A stretch of 64,000 nucleotides of DNA from Gordius sp. MW1 (taxonomy: Eukaryota; Nematomorpha; Gordioida; Gordea; Gordiidae). Below the pieces are notes generated by a model. That model saw nothing but the letters and a program-made list of their open reading frames with translations, made no database searches and had not been told where the DNA came from. Positions within the stretch are counted from its first letter, which is position 1; every line of letters begins with the position of its first letter. Below, piece by piece: positions 46,606 through 58,171 of this stretch. The stretch is from contig OZ038526.1 of assembly GCA_964036665.1 (NCBI GenBank), forward strand, positions 22,754,001-22,818,000, read 5' to 3'. The translations under genes and the position numbers were made by a program.

Positions 46606-46915
46606 TCTTCACAAATTTTTTTTCATAAATAAAACATATTAATTCACTACCTACTAATACATTTATTTTTATTTTCTTAAATTAAAAGTTCATTACCTAA
46701 ATCTAAATACACAAATATGGTGTACAATATAAACAAATTGATATATTTGCATGCCCAACCCAAAACGACCAAAACCAAACCAAAAGGTTAATAATATTAT
46801 CCACCCAAACCCTTTAGCTGTTTAATACACCCAAACCTAAACGCCAAAGGTGCCCCAAAAAAAACACCCAAAACGCTTTGGGTGTTTTTTACGAAAACGC
46901 CAAACGCCAAAGCCC

Positions 46916-47010
46916 TTTTAACTCGCCAACCCTAAATATCTTGTGTTTCGCAATTTTAAATAAACCAATTCATATTCAACAAAGTTCAAGGAATGACTAA
47001 AAATGGACAT
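46916..47010 (+). repeat. Right part of the 5' LTR of the CsRn1-type element
   Basis: TTTTAACTCGCC, then GCAATTTTAAATAAACCAAT, TCATATTCAACAAAGTTCAA and GACTAAAAATGGACA match the end of the 3' LTR (51104-51198) with few differences. AATAAA inside may be the LTR polyadenylation signal. Confidence 0.85.
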
Positions 47011-47018
47011 CCCCAAAG

Positions 47019-47034
47019 TGGTGACCCCGACGTG
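47019..47034 (+). other. Primer-binding site complementary to tRNA-Trp
   Basis: TGGTGACCCCGACGTG starts with TGG (pairing with the tRNA CCA end) and continues with the complement of a tRNA-Trp acceptor/T-arm end. Use of tRNA-Trp is a known trait of the CsRn1/Kabuki clade of Ty3/gypsy elements. It lies 8 bp after the apparent LTR end. Confidence 0.7.
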
Positions 47035-50000
47035 ATTTTTAAGCTTCCTGATATTGACGCTGATAATTCCAGAAACATTATTCCGTCTGCGCAAAGTAAG
47101 CAATCCTTCGAATAAGTTGGCCCTGCTACTTGAGGCATTACCTCAAAACGTTTGTACAGAAGTACAAGATCTCTTCGAGGACATTACCAAAGATGACGCC
47201 TTGAGCAAATAAAATCAGCTATCATTCGCCGTACTTCAAACTCCGATCAACAACAATTAAATCTTTTAAATAATTTGGAATTAGGGGATCAACGCCCCTC
47301 GCAGTTACTGCGACAGATGAAACAGCTGTTGGGAAACTATACCATGGACGACGAGATTTTTAAGCAGATGTGGCTTAATAAATTGCCTATTTCACCAACA
47401 TTCTCGCAGTGTTCGCTGCTGAACAATGTACGTCAAAATTAGCTGAAACGGCTGAATCGCCGAGGCAAATCAGGGCAACGCCATACATAGCTTATCTACT
47501 AACAATGAAATTTCGAATCTAAAAGAGATGGTGGAAAAATTATCACTGGAAGTCCAAAAACTAACGGCAAATTCTGCCAGGTCCCCTACTCGCCAGTGTT
47601 TCCCCCCCCCTAGAACTCACGTCGCTCCCTTTCCCCTAATGGTAATAACGCCAGCGACGTGTGCTGGTACCACAAAAAATTTCAAAAACAACGCCAAAAA
47701 ATGTACCCCTCCCTGCTCTTTCACGTCCCGATTTTCGACAAACGCCTAGACCAGCCGGGAAAGGCGACGCCCGAGCTCGGTCATGTTCATCGTAGTCGCC
47801 TATTTTATATCATCGACAAACTTTCCAGACACCGTTGGCTCGTCGACCGGCGCGGACATCAGCGTCCTGCCAGCTAAATCAAATCAACGTTCCCTACCTG
47901 CCCCCTTTCAATTACAAGCTGCCAATAACAGCTGTATCAAAACCTAAGGTCAAATTCCTTTATCGCTTGATCTCGGTTTGCAAAAAACGTTCAGGTGGAT
48001 ATTTACGATCGCAGACGTGAAAACACCCATTTTAGGGGCGGATTTCCTCGATTTCTTCAATCTCATAGTAGATTTAAGAAGGAAAAGGTTGATAGACCCA
48101 CAAACAGCGACAATATCAAATGGTGTACCAACCTCAACGACATCTTTAAGAATTCAGTCTTGCTCCCAACCGTTAGAGAATAAATTCACAAGTTTATTAA
48201 ATGAATTCCCCGAAATAATGAAGCCTCCGGACTACAGAAAACAGACGCATGGGGCCGTGCATCACATTCCCACTAAAGTACCGGCATCTTACGCCAAACC
48301 TCGGCGATTAAACCTGGAAAAGCTTAAAATTGCAAAGGAGGAGTTCGCACATATGTTGGATCTTGGAATTATTCGACCATCACAAAGCAGCTGGGCCTCT
48401 CCTTGGCACATGGTTCCAAAAAAGACTCAGGGTGATTGGCGGCCTGTGGAGATTATTGGAAGACAATTCCGGATCGTTATCCCCTACCCCACATCCATGA
48501 TTTCTCGATGAACCTAGCTGGTACCACAATATTTAGCAAGCTTGATTTAATACGGGCGTATCATCAGATCTCCGTTGCCCCCAAGACATTCACAAAACGG
48601 CGGTAATAACGCCGTTTGGACTCTATGATTTTTTGAGGATGCCATTCGGTTTACGGAATGCGGCTCAGACGTTCCAGCGTTTCATAGACCAAGCATTCCG
48701 AGGATTCCCTTTTACGTTTGCATACCTGGATGATGTTTTGATCGCAAGTAAGTCTAGGGAGGAGCATATTCATCATCTCCGTCAGGTATTCACGCGACTA
48801 AAACAATATGACCTAAAGATCAACGCTAGCAAATGCTAGTGGGGACTAAATACGATAGACTTTTTGGGGCACAATGTTTATACGACGGGTTTAACTCCGC
48901 TTCCCAGAGAAAGTTATAACGAGAAAAAAAATTTCTATTCCTAGATCTATGACGCAACTTAGAAGGTTTATAGGCATGTTAAATTTTTACCGGCGTTTCA
49001 TTCCCCAGTGTGCTCACCTGCTCAAACCCCTAACCGACTTATTGCACGATAAGAAAAGGCCAATCGTCATGACGAAAGACTCTATAGATGCTTTTGAGAA
49101 AGCGAAAGAAGCTCTTGATGACGTTACTCATTTGGCACACCTTGAGGAAGGCGCAATTCTTTCTTTGACAACAGACGCTTCAAATTCAGCTGTCGGAGCC
49201 GTTCTCAATCAAACGAAATGTGGTGAAACTAGTCCTATAGCTTTTTTTCGCAAAACCTTACACCGGCACAAGGTCGTTACAGCACATTTGGACGAGAGCT
49301 ACTTGCCATTTATTTATCGATAAAAGATTTTAGGCATCTGCTTGAAGGTCGTGACTTTACAGTTTACCGACCATAAGCCTTTGACCCATGCCTTGCTTTC
49401 CAGACCTGACAAGTATTCCCCCCGAGAATCTAGACATCTAGATTCTAGATTACATATCGCAATTTACGTCAGATATTAGGTTTATCAGTGGCCATACTTA
49501 TGTCGTAGCCGGCACTTTGTCCCGCGTTGACATAGACACCATTCACCTTGAAAGTATATCCTCAGAGCAGATAGCTAGATCACAAGAATTAAAATTTTAC
49601 AGCCCCGACCAACTTTCGTCGCTTAACATTTTAGATTTTCCTATTCCCGGTTCAAATTTGGCGATTAAATGTGACACCTCCTGCGCCTCACCACGCCCGG
49701 TTGTACCTACTTCAATGACGCGAAAGGTGTTCGACCTCATACATAGCCTCGCTCACCCCGGAATCCGTGGAACCCTTAAGCTGGTGGCTAAACGATTCGT
49801 ATGGCCACAGATGAATAAAGACGTACGGTCATGGGCAAGACGATGCCTTCAATGTTAAAAGTGTAAGGTCAACAAACACACTATCACAACCCCTGGTAGT
49901 TTTGCTAATCCTGATGCACGTTTCATGTGCATCTTGATTTAGTCGGCCCTTTACCACCTGCTAACGGCTATACCTACTTGCTTACTGCTGTCGACAGATT

Positions 50001-50880
50001 TACACGTTGGCCAATTGCAGTACCCATATCTAAAATTACCGCTGAACATGTGGCTTAAGAGTTTGTTAAACACTGGATATCAAACTATGGAGTTCCAGTA
50101 ACAATTACTACTGATAGGGGGGGTGCAATTTGAGTCTAGACTTTTTTCCGAGTTGGCGCGTCTTTTGGGTTTCCATCACAGTAGGACTACTGCTTATCAC
50201 CTCAATCTAATGAAATGGCGAACGTTTTCAAAGGCAGCTTAAGGTAGCCTTAAAGCCCAAGGCGATATAACGAAATGGGATGAACTAATTCCACTGGTTA
50301 TGTTAGGGATTAGGTCGGCTATCAAACAAGATATTGGTTGTTAAGCGGCTGAGCTGGTTTACGGGACAATGTTGCGTCTTCCAGGCGAATTCTTCGAGCG
50401 ATCGAAAAAGACCATCGATATCCCCGAATACATTAATCGTCTTAAAGATCATTTTGCTCACCTACCATTTCATCCAACTCGCCCTCAAGCTACCACTCCA
50501 AATTTACCGAATGCTTAAACAAGTAATTTCGTTTTTATACGGAACGATGAATCCCGCAAAGGTTTGTACGTTGATTTCAATGGGCCTTTCGTGCTTAAGA
50601 GGTATGATAGATATTATGTAGTGGAGAAGAATGGTAAGGCTGAGACCTTTTCAATCGACAGGATAAAGCCAGCACATTTAGACTCCGACCCGGACGTTAG
50701 TTCATCATCATCTGCGTCGCAATCGAGCAAGGCGGAAGCTGTTTCAGCCGGGATGTCTAAATCGAATGGTTCGGTTTCTAATTCAGACACTAGTTCATCA
50801 GCATCCCCCCGGCAAATTAAGTACACTAGTAAAAGTGGTCGAAACGTTCTTTGGCCAAAGAAACTATCCGAATTCATCTA
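47035..50880 (+). pseudogene. CsRn1-type Ty3/gypsy gag-pol, frameshifted
   Basis: Domains in order: gag capsid region (NNLELGDQRPSQLLRQMKQL, MWLNKLP) at about 47270-47400; a CWYHKKF...C...C Cys-His box of CHCC type near 47660-47730; protease near 47790-47880, broken at its active site (WLVD then a 2-nt deletion, then GADISVLPA in another frame); reverse transcriptase from about 48180 with AYHQISV, MPFGLRNAAQTFQRF and YLDDVLIAS; RNase H with TTDASNSAVGAVL near 49170; integrase with HPGIRGTLKLVAKRFVWP and a Cys pair near 49750-49860, then DLVGPLPP and a TTDRG region; a C-terminal region ending SGRNVLWPKKLSEF before the stop at 50879. Several frameshifts and stops make it inactive. Encodes nucleocapsid and replication enzymes of a retrotransposon. 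Confidence 0.88.
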
Positions 50881-50894
50881 ACACTCCGTGTTTA

Positions 50895-50907
50895 GGAAGG
50901 GGAGTAA
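50895..50907 (+). other. Polypurine tract of the CsRn1-type element
   Basis: AGGAAGGGGAG followed by TAA lies directly before the TG of the 3' LTR, the usual plus-strand primer site. Confidence 0.7.
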
Positions 50908-51198
50908 TGTGGCGAGCTGCATTGTTCATATATGTATAATCGCGACGTTTATTATGTAACTTCTATATTCCTGGTGCTACACCAGCTGTTAATTTCATTA
51001 CTTACTTCCTTGGCATTATTATTCACCAATTCACCAATTATCATCACTTTTTACTTCTTTCGCGTTATCACCACACCAACAACCATTTTATCATCACTAC
51101 ATAATTTTAACTCGCCTATCCTTAACATCTTGTGTTTTGCAATTTTAAATAAACCAATTCATATTCAACAAAGTTCAAGCAATGACTAAAAATGGACA
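50908..51198 (+). repeat. 3' LTR of the CsRn1-type element
   Basis: 291 bp from TGTGGCGAGCTGC to AAAAATGGACA (TG...CA). The last 95 bp match 46916-47010 and the first 23 bp match 41653-41675. No flanking target duplication was evident between 41648-41652 and 51199-51203, so the left junction may have been rearranged. Confidence 0.8.
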
Positions 51199-51949
51199 GC
51201 GTCCTCAAACCTGACCAATCTTGATGAATTCTGACCAATTTGGCTGCTATTTTTCTGCTACTTTGACCGGGTGCCAATCTATCGTATGTTTACCTAGACT
51301 AATTATGTTTATATATAAAAGTAAATATTTACAAAGATGACATAGTGTATATCTTATTAATGATTATTGATGTATATAGTTTAATTATCTAAACAAGTTT
51401 AGAGTGAGATTAAACATTAAAAACAACTAATATCACAAGACGTTATATACTAAAAGTAGATCTTAAATATGTACGCTAGCTATATATGAACAATTCTATC
51501 GTAAATAAAAATTAACAAGTGCAAAGTGCGATATATACCTTTATATTTATTAATAAACGAATATAACTAATTATGGATTGCTATAAATAAATGATATTTA
51601 AAGTTTGAATACAAAACGTTATTACACAATATTTAGTGAGCAAATTAGATTTTATAGTGAATCTATAATAAAAAGAGGTATGAACAAATAGAGATTTTTG
51701 ATTAACACAATTCATATAAATAATTACAAAATCATAGATAAAACAGACTATATCCATCACAAATTTACCCACACCTATACGTTCAGATGATTTTAGAAAT
51801 TTAAATCTTCTTTCTTAGGCCAAATATTAACACATCTTTATTCTTATTAAATATTTTAATGCAATTACTTTTACTATTACTCATTTAATGTAACCTATAA
51901 TAACATTATTATTCATGTTCATAATCCCTTCATTGTTTTGTCCCGTTGG
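51199..51949. other. AT-rich stretch without recognised features
   Basis: No gene, RNA or element end recognised. Confidence 0.35.
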
Positions 51950-52036
51950 TTTGCCCCCCCCCCCCTTTTTCACCCGGGAGGGACCCCTCCCTCTTTTTTT
52001 AACCCGGTTAAAAAGGGGGAAGGGAGGGGGGCAAAG
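51950..52036. repeat. Short palindromic G/C-run element
   Basis: TTTGCCCCCC ... CACCCGGGAGGGACCCCTCC, a T run, AACCCGGTT, then AAAAAGGGGGAAGGGAGGGG and GGCAAAG. The two halves are an imperfect inverted repeat. It resembles a minimal copy of the G/C-run units at 42150-42995 but without tandem repetition. Confidence 0.6.
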
Positions 52037-52360
52037 TTTTTCATTTATTGTATATTTTTAATTTTTTATCACCATTTTTCGATTAATATATGATTGAAAA
52101 AATATTGATTAGCATTTATGGATAAATTATTAAGTATAGCCAGCTCCCCACTATACTAGTACGCTTTAATTAAATTTGCTAAAAACCATGTTTAGTTTCA
52201 AACAACCTTGCTCGATACTAGGTTTGTTTCAATCCACTCTGCTAAATGCCCGGTTAGTTTCTCACTCAACCATTAGCCATAACAACTTTAATCTGCCAAT
52301 GCTTGTAACCGGGTTGTTAAGCAGCATGTGCGCGTTACGCTTAACGGGAATGGCGTGAGA

Positions 52361-52421
52361 TATTTGCTACAACCTAGGTTATGGTTGTAGCAAATAAGCA
52401 AATAACACTAGTGCTTATTTG
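52361..52421. repeat. Two overlapping hairpins
   Basis: TATTTGCTACAACC pairs with GGTTGTAGCAAATA (52361-52396), and CAAATAAGCA pairs with TGCTTATTTG (52391-52421). They share about six bases, so the two stems are mutually exclusive in a transcript. Loops contain CCTAGG and ACTAGT palindromes. No adjoining gene gives a context. Confidence 0.6.
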
Positions 52422-52559
52422 TGTGATTTTTCCCGCATTTTTTGATTTTTTAATATGTCTAATCTTTAGAAGTGCAGTATTTTTGATAGTTTTTTATTAA
52501 TAAAAAGCTATGATTATTGAGATAGTTAATTGCAATCAATAATAACTAAATTAGATAAT

Positions 52560-53880
52560 TCATTTTGTCTTCTTACTTTATTATAACTAAATTGTATGAA
52601 TATCACAACCTAGATTGCGAAATATACAGCAGGGATACTTCAATAGATCCCTCAACACTTCTCTTTCCTGTCCTCAATCTTGACCAGTTCAGCCACTTAG
52701 ACGCACCGCTGGTTGGGCCCATATCTTCCCAACGCTTTTTGACCACATTTTTAATTTTAAGGCCCTTAAACGTACCCTGCAAAAACTTACCCCTCACCAT
52801 GCCTCTTTTTGGCTAAAAGTTTTTTTGCTAATGTCGATAATAAATCACGCCTTATGCACATCACCTAACTTTGGCTGCCCCGAGCAACTAAATTTAATCG
52901 AACGACACATAAAGTTTACTCCAGTCCAATGGCTCCAAACATCCCTCCCTTCTAAGAGTGGGGGAATACTATTAGATCTTCGCGACAGGTAGCATTAGCG
53001 TGTTTTATATCTTCGCGCATGAGTACCGACCCCCTTATCTCTGACATGACATCCCTCCCAGACGGGCACCTTTAGGAGGCTCTCCACAGGTGGGATGCGA
53101 CAAGCTAGAGTCGGTCCAAAGACCATTCGGTTTCGGAGTGACCCAAAAGGAATGGGACCTTCCTCTGATACACGTTCCTTAGCTTATCTTTCTTCGAACG
53201 AACTATCTCAGGGAAATCGCCTTTTCAATCGGGCCTTTTCCAAGAGCGGTTACAAATGGCTCGAAGCAATCCCGAGCAGGAATTTTGGACTTCATATATT
53301 CGGGGAGGACTTACGCATTGCCATAGGCCTCCGTCTCGGCTGTGGCATCCTTTTCCATTTCGTATGCGATCTCTGCCAGCCGGTCCAACCCAATGGACAT
53401 CATCCCCTCCATTGCAAGTACAGCAAAGGCCGCAACCCCAGGCACACGGCGATCAACAAAATCATCGGCCAGTACCTTAAGAAGGCTGGCTATCCAATCA
53501 CCTTGGAGCCTGTCGGCCTTAGCACAACCGACGGGAAAATACCAGACGGCGTCACACACCTTCCATGGTCCCGTGGGACCCAAGGTCGACATATTTGCCC
53601 ATCCAACTCCTCTCCCGACCGTGAGTGCAGAGAATAGAAAGACAACCAATTATTCCTTCGTCGCTGACATAATATTTATTCCCGTAGTGGCAACCGCAAT
53701 CGGAAATTTAGGCACTGAAGCTCTCGCTCTCTTGAAACAAAAGTGAAAAAGCGATCTCTAGCCCCTCATTAGATTTGAAAGAGTACTTTTTTTATCAGGT
53801 AAAAGATCACAATGGAAATCGTCAAATTCAACATGATTTCCATACACGGATAAATGCCATCCGTTTCGTTTTAGCGCGTT
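52560..53880 (+). mobile_element. LINE copy L5, C-terminal region and 3' UTR
   Basis: The best preserved C-terminal domain of the LINE family. The open frame 53095-53637 reads SSNELSQGNRLFNRAFSKSG, then a FGLHIFGEDLRIAIGLRLG segment, the Cys/His cluster CDLCQPVQPNGHHPLHC, RNPRHTAINKIIGQYLKKAG and KIPDGVTHLPWSRG. The last is the PDG half of a PD...D nuclease-like motif. The following WD block is lost to a small deletion and shift. Upstream pieces at 52565-52870 match 6690-6900 of copy L1. The 3' UTR (53690-53880) includes GTAGTGGCAACCGCAATCGG and TTTCCATACACGGA, which recur inverted in L6. Confidence 0.75.
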
Positions 53881-54347
53881 TATTTAGTTTTTTAGTCCTG
53901 AATGTAATTTTGTATATACTGTTTTAATCACTTAATCTAATTACACTTTATTATTCAGCATCTCCACTACTAACCGATCAGGTTCTATCAAGAAACTCGC
54001 AGTTCATGGATAAAATCTAAAGTTAAATTAACAAATGCTATTATTGTTAAATTACACTATTTTTGATAATTAAATAATTTTTGTTCAATTTAGACGATTA
54101 TTATTAATTTGCTAGCCTATTCTTGGTAATATATTGGATATCATTCATTTTGATTTATTTAATGAATTTCTTATCATTGTTTTGTGTTTTATTGGCAAAA
54201 AAATGGTATACGTTTGAGAGGTGCAATATTTTTGTTTTATAATAGGTTTTCGTGAAATCCTTTTACAACAACTAATCCCTCAATGAATTCTTCACATGTA
54301 GTGTTTGGAGGCTGTGTAGTTAGAACATACTTCCCTTCAACAGTATT
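53881..54347. other. AT-rich stretch without recognised features
   Basis: Nothing recognised. Confidence 0.3.
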
Positions 54348-54512
54348 CATAGGCGTAGCCAGCATTAGAACTAGAGGGCGGCAATACTGATTCAGGGAGG
54401 GACAAAATGAATTTTTTTTGAAATTTTAGCCTTAATAAATTATAACAGATTTTTGGATCTAAAGGGAAGCGGCCGTCCTTCCTGCCCCCCCCCCCCTTTG
54501 TTTACGCCCATG
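54348..54512. mobile_element. MITE with GGCGTAGCCA ends, family B copy 2
   Basis: The ends read CATAGGCGTAGCCAGCATT and TTTACGCCCATG. The interior matches 27781-27947 in order: GGCGGCAATA, GGGAGGGACAAAATG, an AT block, AAGCGGCCGTCCTTC and a C run. Confidence 0.75.
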
Positions 54513-55440
54513 ACAATATTTTTTCAGATCCTGGAGCAACTCCTGTCTCACCCTTAATCACAACATAATCATCAAAATAGAAATCATAATGATAGCCAAG
54601 AAAAATGAAAAAAAGACATGAAAAATATAACTTCCAAAGAAATAGATAAAATAAAGAATAACCAACCCCTTAATGTATTCATCATTTGATTTATTCTTAT
54701 AAATTTGCTATTTCTTATTTAATTTTGTGAATAAAGTCAACTTTACTAGGCTAGGATGTTGTTATAAGCCTTTAGTTTCTTATCAAAATTTAACATTTAT
54801 TCTGAGCATTTTAATATGATAGGCTGTTGCTTCATATCATATTAAAAAAAATCATGTTCAGCAAAAATTGGTGAAAACTTTTAATTTTATCTAAAAGTTA
54901 TATATTTCATTGTTAATAAACTTTTCCAATCTACAATAATAAACTTTTCAAACCTACAATTAACTTAATCTATCATTTTTCTAAAATTCTTATACACTGA
55001 CTTTAAAAAAAATTTTATAAATATTTTTGCTAGGTAACATGGGTGTATAAATTGTTGATACATGTAGTCTTTTAAAGATGATAAATACCCCATTTAAGAG
55101 TGCCAAAATAACTTAAAAGTGCAATCTAATAGCGCCATCTATAGGCAATTTTAATTAAAGACTAATTTGACTATTTATATCCCTACCATTTTTAGCTTGT
55201 AACTCGAAAATGATAATAGCATATAACGTTTTCGCTGTTATTAGAGCTCATCAATATGCCTTAGTTCATTCTCTAGTCACATTCTAAGCGAAGGCATTAG
55301 ATTCAACACATTCTTTGGTAGTTAAGGAAAAACCCTCATAATTATGGTAGATATAGATATTAATTATTTTGTTATATTCATCTTCTTGAAATTATTAATA
55401 CACCCGCAATTTATTAATTAATTTCAAATGTTATCGGTTA
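54513..55440. other. AT-rich stretch without recognised features
   Basis: No exon recognised. CATTTAAGAGTGCCAAAATAAC near 55092 weakly resembles CATTTAGAAGTGCCGCAGATAA near 57222, hinting at an old dispersed repeat. Confidence 0.3.
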
Positions 55441-55449
55441 CTATAACTC

Positions 55450-57960
55450 TGGGCAGTCCCAATCGCGCAACGCCTTGATAATTTCGGGCGAATGTATGGA
55501 ATTTTACCTCAGACTATTTTGAATAACCTTCGACTAAAACCAGCCAATATTAGCAGTTTATAGGTCCTGCCAAATCAATATGAATGCGATCCATTGGTTC
55601 CTCTGTAGTAGGCCATTGATATTAGGGAGATTCTAACATATTAGGTCGGTTTTGTTGACAACCTTGACATTTTTGGACAAAATTCTTAATATCTTCCCTG
55701 GTCTTGGACCACCAATAATAGATTGCTCGATCAATCACTCCAGATATACCCGGGTGTCCGGTATGAGCTAACAATTGAAAATTATTTAATATTGGCAAAA
55801 TCGGTTAGTAGTTCCAGGAAAGTTAAACCTGGTTTTGCTAGAATCCTTCTTCAGGTGATCTTCGAATAGTTGCATCATTGATAGGTTTGCTCCAATTACA
55901 ACGAATCAAATCAATAACATAATCAACCTTCGGCCTTTTCTTGTTTAATCCACTAACGTTTTCCTAGGAAACTTTAAATCTTCAATTATGTATATGTGGA
56001 TGTCTTCATTACTCTCTCCAAAGGTAGTTAATCGCGATTATTTATCTGCGATTTAATTTGTCTTTTTAGAACTATACTAAATCTTAAAGTCAAAGGCCAT
56101 TAATTTAGTATTCCATCTTTGTAACCGCATGCAATTATAGTGAGGTCCGTCTCGCCCAAAATGTTTTATAACGGTCGGTGATCTGTTTTTAATATGAATG
56201 TCCTCCCATGAATATATTAACAAAATTTATTAACAGTATAAATAAGACCCAAAGTTTCCTTGTCATTCGTGGAATACTACTTTTCTGCTTGACTTAAAAC
56301 TCTTGATGCATAGGCAATAGGCCTTTCTTGTCCATCCGACTCCACGTGCATTAACAGCGCCCTCAAACCTGTTTCACGTTTATATACAGAACATAGGCTT
56401 GCGTCACAAATGTGGAATAACGCTATCTTTATTTCGTTGGTTGAATACCTTGAAAACTTTTTTTGTGACCTAAATAAACAACACAGTCTTGGAGATATTT
56501 TATTTTGTTCGGCGTTATGGTAATTCCTACCTCTTCAAATCGTTTCAATACTTCTTTAATATTTGAGATGTGTTGTTCGCCATTAAGTCCCCTTATAATA
56601 ATAGCATCAATGAACATGGTTGTATTTGGAAGTTCAGATAATAGATTAATGATATAACTTTTAATAATCAATGGAGCCACCTTGATTCCAAATGGTAGCC
56701 AACGATAACGAAATAATCCTACGCGTGCAGATATTGTAAGTCGTTTTGCACTTTTCTCTGACAGTTTTATTGTAAAATAGCTTCTCGCAGGTCGATACAT
56801 GTGAATTTATGGCCTCCGAGAAGTTTAGATGTTATGTCTCCAAAGGTAGGCATCCCCAATATTACAGAGGTAATCATTTAACGTGGATTTAAAATCCACG
56901 CATATTCTAATGGATTTGTTTTTCTTAAAGCGATTGTCAGTAAGTATACACCACTGAGTTTCAATGTTAAGTTCACTTTTTCGATTACTTGCACCTCCAA
57001 AAGTCTTTTTATTTAAGATTCGATAGCCTCCCTTATCGAAATAGGTATTCCTCTTGGTGGTAAACCTATAGGCTTAAAGTGTGTTTTATTAGGCAAATTT
57101 GCAAAAAAATTGTCAATTTGCTTATAGGGAACTGCTCAATTAAATTTTATAACTAGATTATGTTTTAAATTAATTAATAAAGTGGGGTTTGTTAATATTT
57201 AGAAGAAGATAATAATAACCTCATTTAGAAGTGCCGCAGATAACTTAAGTTATAATGTTTTTAGATAAATTCGAACATTTCTGGTAATCCTATTTATTAA
57301 ATCCCCTTCATTAAATACTAACAAAAGAATGTCCAAACATTTATTAATTGAGCTTTTGCTAAACACTTGCCTTAAATTTTGACACTAAAATTCCCCTAAC
57401 TTAATATACTTGGACACTTTCTTAACTCCGGCTTACTAATTTCCATCCAAGTCTGCTTATCTATAGCAGTAGCCTGAGTTCAGTGTCAAACTTGAAATTA
57501 TAATATTCATCATTCAATATTTTTCTATTTTATTTAATTGAAATTAAATATGGTATAAAAAAATTACATTCACGACTAAAAAACCATAAAAACGACGTAA
57601 AATTAAACGGATGGCATTGGTCCGTGTATGGAAATCGTGTTGGATTTAACGATTTCCATTAGTATTTTTTAAATCTAATGAAACATTAGAGATCGCTTTT
57701 CCAATTTGTTTCAAGAGAGCGAGAGCTTCAATGCCTAAATTTTTGATTGTGGTTGCCAATACGGTCACTTTAACCAATGCTTTATTACTTTTTTCACTTT
57801 AACGCAATTTATATTGTTTATTTTATTCGTAATTGCTATTTGTGTTAAATTTATAATAATCATTGTTTTTGTTTAAATAACAAAATCTAGCCAAATGGCC
57901 TTTCTTTTTGCAATTAAAACATACTAGGTCTGCATAGTTGTTTTTGCTATATGACTTTTT
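55450..57960 (-). pseudogene. Ty3/gypsy retrotransposon relic, gag knuckle to integrase
   Basis: Reading leftward: a gag zinc knuckle (CFNCKKKGHLARFC, CX2CX4HX4C) at about 57940-57890; sequence before the palm (GLPPRGIPISIREAIESKIK) near 57050; a reverse transcriptase at 56800-56429 with LFRYRWLPFGIK and FIDAIII where YLDDIIV is usual, so one catalytic Asp is lost; RNase H with PIAYASRVL and LKTDHRPL at about 56330-56130; integrase His/Cys finger (HTGHPGISGVI, YYWWSKTREDIKNF, CQGCQQ) at about 55770-55650 and the start of the core (PMDRIHIDLAGPI). Stops and a LINE 3' fragment (57590-57765) interrupt it. It has a CCHC knuckle and a different integrase from the CsRn1-type copy, so it is another clade. 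No LTRs found. Confidence 0.8.
57590..57765 (-). mobile_element. LINE 3' fragment L6 inserted in the gypsy relic
   Basis: Reverse complement of 53690-53880 (end of L5): GGTTGCCAATACGG, GAAGCTCTCGCTCTCTTGAA, AAAAGCGATCTCTAATG and ATTTCCATACACGGACC-type words occur in the same order. A 5'-truncated LINE insertion is the simplest explanation. Confidence 0.65.
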
Positions 57961-58171
57961 GTATTTGTTATAGGCATTTTTATTCGTGTATTTTATCAAA
58001 TATATTTTAGTTTGGCAGGGGAGAGTGCATAATGTATATATCTATTTTCGGGGTGAGGGGGAGAGTGGATAAAATATTTTTGATTTTTGGTAGCTAACTT
58101 TCATTGTGTGTGGCAGATGTTTAGCCACATTTTAAGTTTAAAGATGTGAGAGAGTTAATTATTGCGAGTAA

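Larger units (their letters stand above)
41676..46915. mobile_element. Foldback-like element with long G/C-array inverted repeats
   Basis: A 5.2-kb element whose arms are inverted repeats of each other. From outside inwards each arm has a 300-370 bp unique part (41783-42150 and 46615-46914: GGCTTTGGCGTTTTCGTAAA, GGCGTTTAGGTTTGGGTGTA, GTTTTGGTCGTTTTGGGTTG), then a tandem array of 60-75 bp units rich in G and C runs (about 42150-42995 and 45570-46605). Long arms made of internal direct repeats are the hallmark of Foldback-type transposons. The left end carries about 107 bp more than the right. The centre includes a hAT relic and no transposase for the element itself. Confidence 0.75.

Noticed and set aside
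50614-50877. 87-codon minus-strand frame
   Set aside because: Antisense shadow of the Ser-rich C-terminus of the CsRn1-type pol.
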